Source of the DNA: Larimichthys crocea
Taxonomy: Eukaryota; Chordata; Actinopteri; Sciaenidae
Assembly (NCBI RefSeq): GCF_000972845.2
Contig: NC_040028.1
Span: 14,816,871-14,880,870 of the forward strand
DNA: 64,000 nucleotides
Reading direction: 5' to 3'
Positions 56,828 through 64,000 of this stretch are shown piece by piece (the stretch's first letter is position 1; every line of letters begins with the position of its first letter). The notes below the pieces were generated by a model. The model saw only the letters and a program-made list of their open reading frames with translations, was not told the origin of the DNA and made no database searches. A program made the translations under genes and the position numbers.

Positions 56828-59800
56828 TTAGAAGAGCACATCTTCATTCTTAATGAGCACCTCCACCACCTGTCTCTGGTAGCGGATGTCATTGAGTGCT
56901 GTTATGGCGTCCAGGTTTGGTGCACGCATTAGGGTGGGTCCGAAAATGATGGCGAGGTTCTCTGCGTTCATCAGGTTGTATTTTTCATTCTGTGTCACCC
57001 TGCAAATATGAATCGAAGTTAGAAATATGGACTGATTCTGGAAATAAACACAGAAAAAATGAAAAAAGTAATACTTTCTTTGGACTTTCCCCTTGACTAA
57101 GAGAGAAATTAAAACAATATCTCAAAGTATTGGAACATTAATGACTAGTACAGTTAATTTAGTCATCAATAACTTGCACAAAAGTGGAATTAGCAATAAG
57201 CAAAGTGATGTCTCCTGTTGACTTTTTTCTTTATTTTTGAACCATTGTCACTTTATATGATGCATTTTATACACATTTTATTTAACTGTAGTTCTGCTGC
57301 ACAATAAAGTGAACGTGGGAGCTGATATAAGATTGTAACAAGCTCTGCTGTGCCTACAGAAAAAGAAAAATCATAATAATCACCCCCCCTTTCTGAATAA
57401 TTTAGTTCTTGGGATCGCTCACCTTTTTAAATGCGCCATGAGGTACTTCAGAGTTTCATTGTGCGATGGTGGCAGCAGTGCTAGAGCTTCGCGGAAAGCT
57501 TCCAGTTTCTTCTCAGGGTCTGTGAGCTCTTAACGGAAACACAAAGGAGCGCTTTTGTTAAGCGTGGCCTGAATACACTCTCTGACCTCAGAGGACACAA
57601 GCAGAAATCAATGTACTTATTTCCTGTGGGGTAATAAAAGCTATTTGTCTGAGGCAGAGGAAGTCTGAGCCTGCTTCAGATGGCTAATGCAAATGAACAG
57701 TGGGAATGGCTTCTTGACTGTATGGTTGGGATTTTGCAAATTAGGGGCACAAATGGAGTCGAATAATTATTCAGGACTTAGGGTCAGTGTTGAGTTTTGA
57801 AAGTCATTGCCTCATTCTGAGAAGTAAGCTGTAGGAGGCTGCATTGTTATAGCTCTGCTTCAACTATAAGTGAGGAAAATTACCAGTTAATATTTTCCTT
57901 TTTCCGCAAGAAGAAGCATTAAATCTGTTTGAAAGAAGTTTAAACTAACAGCAAAGGACTGTGGTCATGTCCAATACAACAACCAAAACAAACTACAGCC
58001 TCAAGAATGTAGACAATATAATATTGTAATGCTTATTGACTCTTGAACTGGATATCATCAAATACAGGTGTTTCTGTTACTTTGTCTACCCCTCTACAGC
58101 TGACATCTGTCGGTAAAAAGCATTATGCACATAAACAAAAGTGACTGCATGACATAAAGCTGAGCAGTGGACGCTCGCTGCTGCGGAAATCCACCTGAAA
58201 CAGGTGTGTTTCTGACTAATTTGTGCCGTCGTGACTTACTCGCAGCCTCGATGAACCCTGGGTAAGCATTGTACGAGATGACGGGAACAGGCAAATCCCT
58301 TAGGTACAGTTTCAGTGCACCCGTGATGATATTGATGTCTTCATAGGCATTCCCTGAGATGTCTGTCTTCTCGCCATCTGTGAGGATGTGTGATGGAGAA
58401 GGGAGACAAGAAGAAGAAGAAGAGTTTTTCAGACTGTAAAAAACTGGCTGACATCAGCGCTCTCACGTCTCCGTCTGGATTGAGGAATAAAGAGATTGTG
58501 TTACTGTGGCTCTGTATTTTGCAGAGTAGCTGCTATCAACCGGCTGGCCTGTTTTATTCAGACTTTCCTTCAGTTATGCATGCTTTCCATAGAGGCTGTG
58601 GCCTACTTGTGCTGGCAGACTGAACATCACAGTGCTGTGAGCTGGAATGACACTCTGTCATGGATGATCTCCCACATGCGGATCTAGCTAAGAGTTTAGC
58701 CCACTGCTGCAGGCTTTTTTTCTTATAGTTAAAATTCACACCGCACTGGGCCAAGACAGGCTCATTCTCACTAAGTCTACTACTGAATCCCAACACAGCG
58801 GAAGGAGCTTTTTTAGCAGCTATGTTTAAGGCAGTGAGAGTACATCCATGGTGTTGTATCCCCCTGAGGTCCCGCCCCTGTCTGTCCACAGTGTGAAGCC
58901 CTGCGTGAGAGCCACATGTCAGGATAAGACCTGTGCTCCCAGATGGACAGTAATCCTTAACAAACGTGTCACTTTCCCATTAATCTGAAATGTTATGTAA
59001 ACATATGAAAGCACGCAATGTCACTCATCATGTTGTGACCTGATAGAAATCAATACAGCAATCACTACATGCAAGAACCAGAGGAACTTACCTTTGTCAA
59101 ACGCCATCTTGACTTCCTCCACCGAATCACTGAATCCAGATATTCTGTACAGGCCTTCAGACTTCAGTCCTGGAAGGACAAACATGAAATAAACAACCTT
59201 TCAGACATCAGTGGAGCTGCCACAAGTAATGCATAAAAATTCACCTGCATGTATCGCCTTGGGTAATTTAGGAAATGCCATTAAACACTGTTAAATATGC
59301 ATAAGAAATTAAGGATAAAATGTCCACAGTGTCACACAATGGAACGACATGGGCAGATGCAAATAGTTTTCTGCATCACTGGGCAAAATAATAAAGACAT
59401 AAATCAAACTTAGCTTCCGACATATATTAGAGAGCAGACAATGAGGGAGCAATGAGCTTCCTACATAGTTGAATGATTTAACTGAAATGCAATCAAATAA
59501 GGCAGCAGGAAACGGAGTAATGTATTCCTCATTACACGTATACAATTACCAGCACACTCATCACTCCTCTCAGTCATCCCCCCACCCAGCCCAAAAAAAC
59601 ATGTACTCAGTTAGTAATGTAAGCAGACTTTTAACACCTCAAACTAAGGAGAATATATTGTGGATCACTGAATATTAAATTAGAGAAAAGCTGTTTTACA
59701 ACAAGCATCATAAATAAAGTCAACAGCATCCATTAAACTGAAATCTAAATGGTGTTTTAAAGGGCTGGTTGTTATTCTTCTGATTAAAAAAGCACAAAAA

Positions 59801-62800
59801 TAATCAATTTTGTTCAAGTAATTTGTTTTAAAGTTATTGCATTCTATAAATATGCATCATAATGCATCATTTCAAAACAATTTTAGTGTTTCATGACCTG
59901 ACTGAACATGCTTGATAAGTCATACTAGAATAATCCTTGAAAAGGCGATAGGGGGTTTGGATCTATTCAAGAAATTTAATCACAAATGAATATTCATAGC
60001 TTTGAAATCCATCTGTCTCAGTGTGGTTTGTATTCCCCTTTATTGACATCATTTTGTGCAGTTTCCAAAATTTCATGACAGTTATCATTGTTGTTTAGAT
60101 TACAGAAAGAAGATTTAAGGGTCAGATATCAAAGTTTCTCAGTCTCATTTGGTCATTTTCAGATCTAAAATTTAAAACAGTACAAACTGTACTGATTCAA
60201 TTCAGACACCAAATTTAAGATAAAAAAAGGGGGAAAATATGAAAACACTGTGGTCTGAATGTCATTCGAGCCATCAGAAGAGACACAAATGAAATCTCAG
60301 ACGCTTCAATGTTCAATATAAATTTGTAAATCTGGAAAAAATAGACATTTCTTTTTTAAATTCCAAGCCCTGACACTTCAAAGCTGTAAATTCAGCTGCC
60401 TTTGATTTTATTTTTAAGTATTTGCCTCTTTTTTGCCTCCATAATTCTTCAGTTTGCAGAATTTCAACTATTATCCTTCAATGTAAGGACAACAAATCAT
60501 AGCTTTTACAGCTATGATTAACTTAATTAATATTTAAACTAAACTGCATTAATCATATTTACATCTTGGGTAAAAAAAATAGTCTCATATTGAGCTTTAC
60601 ATTTGAAGTAAACACACACTAACCTCTTGACTCGATCTCTCGTATGCACATGTCCACCACCATGGGCCGTGCTGTGTTGTAAGCGTTCACCAGGGTCGTG
60701 AGGTCACAGCTGTAGATTTTACGGATGTGTCTCAGGTCTGGCTTGCAGTCGTTGGGTACCAGAGACGAACATTGTTTGTGGACGTTCAAGCCACAATCTG
60801 CAGAGACAGAGAGACACACAGCAGGCTTAGTTCATGCTTAAAAAGTCACAATAGAAGAGCTGTTTTTTAATTTTCCTTTCATTCAGTCAACCATGATACA
60901 AAGACTGAATTATTTCTTGTATTTGAGTTATCTTTGAACTGCGGACTATTATGTAAATTCACATTCAACATCAGGGTTCATTTTGATTTGGTTGGCCGGT
61001 TTCATGTGTGTGTTTTGGCCCGCTGAAGAGTGTTAATTCCCTTGATCAATATTTGCCCCCGTAAATGTCACACAACCAGCGGAGAGCTCCCCTCTCTCTC
61101 TCTCTCTCGACCACACATGGCATTGGAGTCACCTTGAGCAGTGGATAAACCCAAAGTCACCTCTAGAGGGCCATTTATTTATTTAAAAAAACGGCGATAA
61201 ACAACAAGACAGGACATTAATCTATGAAATATGTGTGTGCGTCTTTTATAAAAATTTGTATGAAAACATTTTTTAGTATTTCAAACAGCAGACAGAATGC
61301 ATTTGATAGTTATTAAATGTCTTTTTGATGTTTTTTCCCCTCTCCTATATGATATATTCCAGTCTCAGCTGCAACTCACTGGGTGTTCAAATAGCATATT
61401 AGTCATGATGTCATTGTAAGTATCCCACACAGCGATTAGTCTTCAGTCATAGTGGATTGGGGCCTGCGGCACAGCTGTTTGAGGGCAGGATTCACCTTGT
61501 CGGGAACAGAGGAGCCCGTGGAGAGCAGATGCAGAGATCGACTGCAGCTCTGCTTTGTAACAGAGACGCATGGAGGGAATTAGAGGAACACTGGAAACGC
61601 TGTGGCCTGGAGGAGGGATAGTCAGCGCTGCTGCTGCTGCTGCTGCTGCTGTGTGCTCTATTCTTTTCTAAATCCAAGCTCCCACACAATGGCTGTGGAA
61701 GCAGCAATTGAGGCGCTGCAGGCTACACTAGACCTAGTTTCCCAGATTGAAATGGGGCAAGCTCTTCAAGCTCTTAGATCTTTTGAGCCGTCTCCAGCTT
61801 CTGAAAGGTTTTTTATTTTTTGACAAATTCTGCATGCTTTTTTTATACCAAAACATAAAAATATAACATTTTGATCCCTCAGAAGAATTACTTTTAAATT
61901 TTCAATAGAAAATACCCCCTAAAGCCGAGAATATATCACACAATATTTAGATTAATATGAGTCCCTGGAGAAATTCACACAGCCTGCATTTATATGCACT
62001 GATGCAGAAATGTAATTACTTTAAGAGATGATTCTCTTAAGGATATGAGACAGGCCGTATAATAGAGGAGGGCCTGTCATCAGACACAAGTCTGCAGAGC
62101 TACTGTTGTCCATGTGAGCACACTGATGGCCAGGTCCCAGGTGGGGCGGGTGAGGGTGAGGCAGGCACCCCGAGGGACACTGGGAGACAGGAGATGCTGC
62201 TTTACTGCACCGTCAGGTCTGTCTCTGTTGCTATGGGGAGGAGGCTGCAACGTGGTTTGGGCTAAAGGGCTCTCAGAAGAGGTTTAATGGTGGCTGATTG
62301 CTAATTTCTAATCAGCACATTATCACTGTGTCCTACCAGTTGAAACTGGTCCCTTTCTGACTGGAACTTAAAAGCAAAAAACACCACTTGTATTTGTTAG
62401 ATGGTTGTTTTTTTCTCCCTCTACCAAGTATTTAAGTTAAATAAGGGTTGAGCTGCTTGACCTAGCTCTTTGGTTGAAGCCTCTGAATTTTAATGTGTGT
62501 GGAAAAAAAAGAGCTCCTTCCCCACGCTCCGAGCCCTGCTCCTCATTAAAGAGACATGCCAGCTTTGTTTTCCTTCATGGGCATGATGGGATGAGGCTGG
62601 GGGGCGTACTCTGATGAGGAAATGTGGCACAACAAGCACAAGCAGAGGCTGGCTTCCTGGCACTCAGCCAGAAACAGTTCACACATACAAAAAGAGAAGG
62701 GGGTGGGAGAACAGTTTTTTTATTTTTTTTTTGGTATGCAAATTCGAGCATCATGTGAGACTTTGCTGCCCTAGATTCTGGTAGCTGTGGTCGAGTCTGA

Positions 62801-63729
62801 AGGAATGGCGATAGGAGAGTCGGTAAAGATCGGCTTCCTTTGGTTTGTTGTCAGCTTTTAAAACCAGAGACATTAATAATTAACGTCCGATCTCCCACAG
62901 ATATGTGTGACATACTTTGTACCATCAATAAAACATCAAAGACACACATCAGTCTACATTACAGCAGTATTCCGGGATGTGCAGTGTAGTGGATGAGACA
63001 TCTCAGTATCTGAGAAGCAATGGGGAAAATATAACAGAACAACAACATGTGTGTGTTACAGCTATCACACAGATCGGAGGTGAATATTTTTTTTAAAGAA
63101 ATGCTAAAATATAATAACAAAACACGAAGAACTGAGCTTTCAACATATTTAGGTTTATGCGTTTACTTGGTTATAATGCTGCAAATGTTTATCCATTAAA
63201 ATAGCTGCTGTGGAAACCTTTGTTATTGTAATAATCTAGTAATTGCTGAAGAAAAATCAATACTTTTATTATTTATTTTTAATTATCTTTCATCATGTTG
63301 TGCTTAAACTCATTCTTCTGCTCCTTTGAGCTGATTAGTCCATTCACAAACCCAGTGAGGACAAAAAGTAGGTCACAAATAAAGGTTTAACATAAAGTAT
63401 CTTCTGTTACATCATAGCTATAGAGCCCTCGTTTCACTCTATTATACAACCCCCCTAATCCATAAACAACTGTTGGGATTTTAGATTAAAACTCAATAAT
63501 CCAGCCCCAGATGCACTAAAAACCAAGTAACCCACATACATTAATGCTCATTTTGTACACCATGAATGTAAGTCTCGCATGCTGTGAAGTGATTAATCAG
63601 TTTATATAAGACTAGTGTTAATGTAGCCGGAGAACAAGATGTACCTGCACATTTGACCCCCTGGGCCATCAGTCCCCACATGAAGCTGGCACAGTGTTCA
63701 CACCAGTGAGGCCCTCGAAAGGTATGGAC
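56828..63729 (-). CDS. chn1: Chimerin 1 (n-chimaerin), C1 and RhoGAP exons (partial)
   Basis: Chimerin 1 is a diacylglycerol-regulated GTPase-activating protein for Rac, acting in axon guidance downstream of Eph receptors (family knowledge). Six exons are seen: 63645-63729, 60624-60797, 59092-59169, 58240-58377, 57423-57528 and 56828-56999. They form 753 nt, the last 250 residues. The C1 domain reads [13 protein letters not shown], then [22 protein letters not shown]. The RhoGAP domain has the arginine-finger segment [11 protein letters not shown], then [13 protein letters not shown], and [20 protein letters not shown] near the end. At 57528 I chose the acceptor TTAAG, which gives [14 protein letters not shown]; the nearer CACAG would delete three residues. 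The SH2-encoding and other 5' exons lie beyond the right edge, so the isoform cannot be told. Confidence 0.95.
60798..63644. other. chn1 intron within the C1 domain
   Basis: A 2.8-kb intron separating the two C1-coding exons. It has a short CT run near 61093-61110 and a (CTG)8 run at 61628-61651. The plus-strand ORF around the CTG run (61602-61823) codes polycysteine and has no domain. A GTTGCTATGG (RFX half-site-like) is near 62228. Nothing else was recognised. Confidence 0.5.
61628..61651. repeat. (CTG)8 trinucleotide repeat
   Basis: Eight uninterrupted CTG units in a chn1 intron (CAG on the transcribed strand). Confidence 0.95.
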
Positions 63730-64000
63730 CTACAACAGAGAGGAAGACAGTGACAGATATTAGTGATGAAGTGTAATGGCAAGACAGAGAGAGAGAGAGA
63801 GAGAGCAGTGAGGGGGGGTCGCAGCCGTTTACACCATAGATGGGCCAGTCTCCATTCTTCAGCTGGCTAGGATGTAGGTGCTGCCATCTTGAATGAGGCA
63901 GAGGAGGAGGATTATCTTTGGGTGGAGGAGGATTGTTGTTCAAACAGACCTTCAAACTGACAGTACTGAGATGTGGGTGCAGGTTGACTTGGAGCGGGGG
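63730..64000. other. chn1 intron (partial) at the right edge
   Basis: Contains a (GA)n run at 63786-63805. A minus-strand proline-rich ORF (63698-63955) overlaps the exon in a different frame and does not match any chimerin exon I know. Confidence 0.5.

Noticed and set aside
57423..57519. chn1 exon starting at the CACAG acceptor (57519)
   Set aside because: It would delete residues K-L-T that align with human K-I-M; the upstream TTAAG acceptor keeps both phase and length.
61602..61823. Plus-strand ORF with a polycysteine run
   Set aside because: Generated by the (CTG)8 repeat read in one frame; no other coding signal.
63698..63955. Proline-rich minus-strand ORF as an alternative chn1 first exon
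   Set aside because: It does not match known alpha1 or alpha2 chimerin N-termini and reads through the exon in another frame.

Overview
This window is vertebrate chromosomal DNA, almost certainly from a spiny-rayed (percomorph) teleost. It has GT-AG introns, long AT-rich non-coding stretches, microsatellites, a tRNA-derived SINE, a hAT DNA transposon, and dispersed repeats that I recognise as common in percomorph genomes. All seven protein-coding genes have clear human counterparts, in the human chromosome 2q31.1 order OLA1-SP9-CIR1-SCRN3-GPR155-(WIPF1)-CHRNA1-CHN1. Human gene order, protein lengths and family facts are from memory; no search was run.

Layout: ola1 (minus, 5' coding exons only, 1422-6850); sp9 (plus, 10458-12240); cir1 (minus, 14921-19876); scrn3 (plus, 20902-31901); gpr155 (minus, 33449-41364); chrna1 (minus, 44047-51502); chn1 (minus, 3' coding exons only, 56828-63729). 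I rebuilt the exon chains by reading splice sites and checking that reading phase carries through every junction. The chains close as sp9 439 aa, cir1 466 aa, scrn3 418 aa, gpr155 790 aa and chrna1 454 aa. ola1 and sp9 are head-to-head, as are cir1 and scrn3. scrn3 and gpr155 are tail-to-tail. No wipf1 exon was found between gpr155 and chrna1.

The main structural anomaly is a direct duplication of about 6.5 kb around a run of exactly ten N (22206-22215). Bases 15666-22205 reappear at 22216-about 28744. The second copy holds cir1 exons 1-9 and scrn3 exons 1-4 with many one-base indels that break the frames, while scrn3 exons 5-8 occur once, beyond it. This looks like two contig ends or haplotypes laid end to end at a scaffold join, not a functional duplication. 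A roughly 50-bp difference at a SINE suggests that two alleles contribute.

The genes do not form one pathway. They encode a translation-related ATPase (ola1), a limb and forebrain transcription factor (sp9), a Notch/RBPJ co-repressor (cir1), a secernin (scrn3), a lysosomal cholesterol-sensing PIN/GPCR-like protein (gpr155), the muscle nicotinic receptor alpha subunit (chrna1) and a Rac GAP (chn1). I found no evidence for a novel biological system. The items most worth a second look are the duplication at the gap, an intact-ended hAT element inside gpr155, a 14-nt microexon in cir1, and regulatory signals in the two head-to-head promoters.
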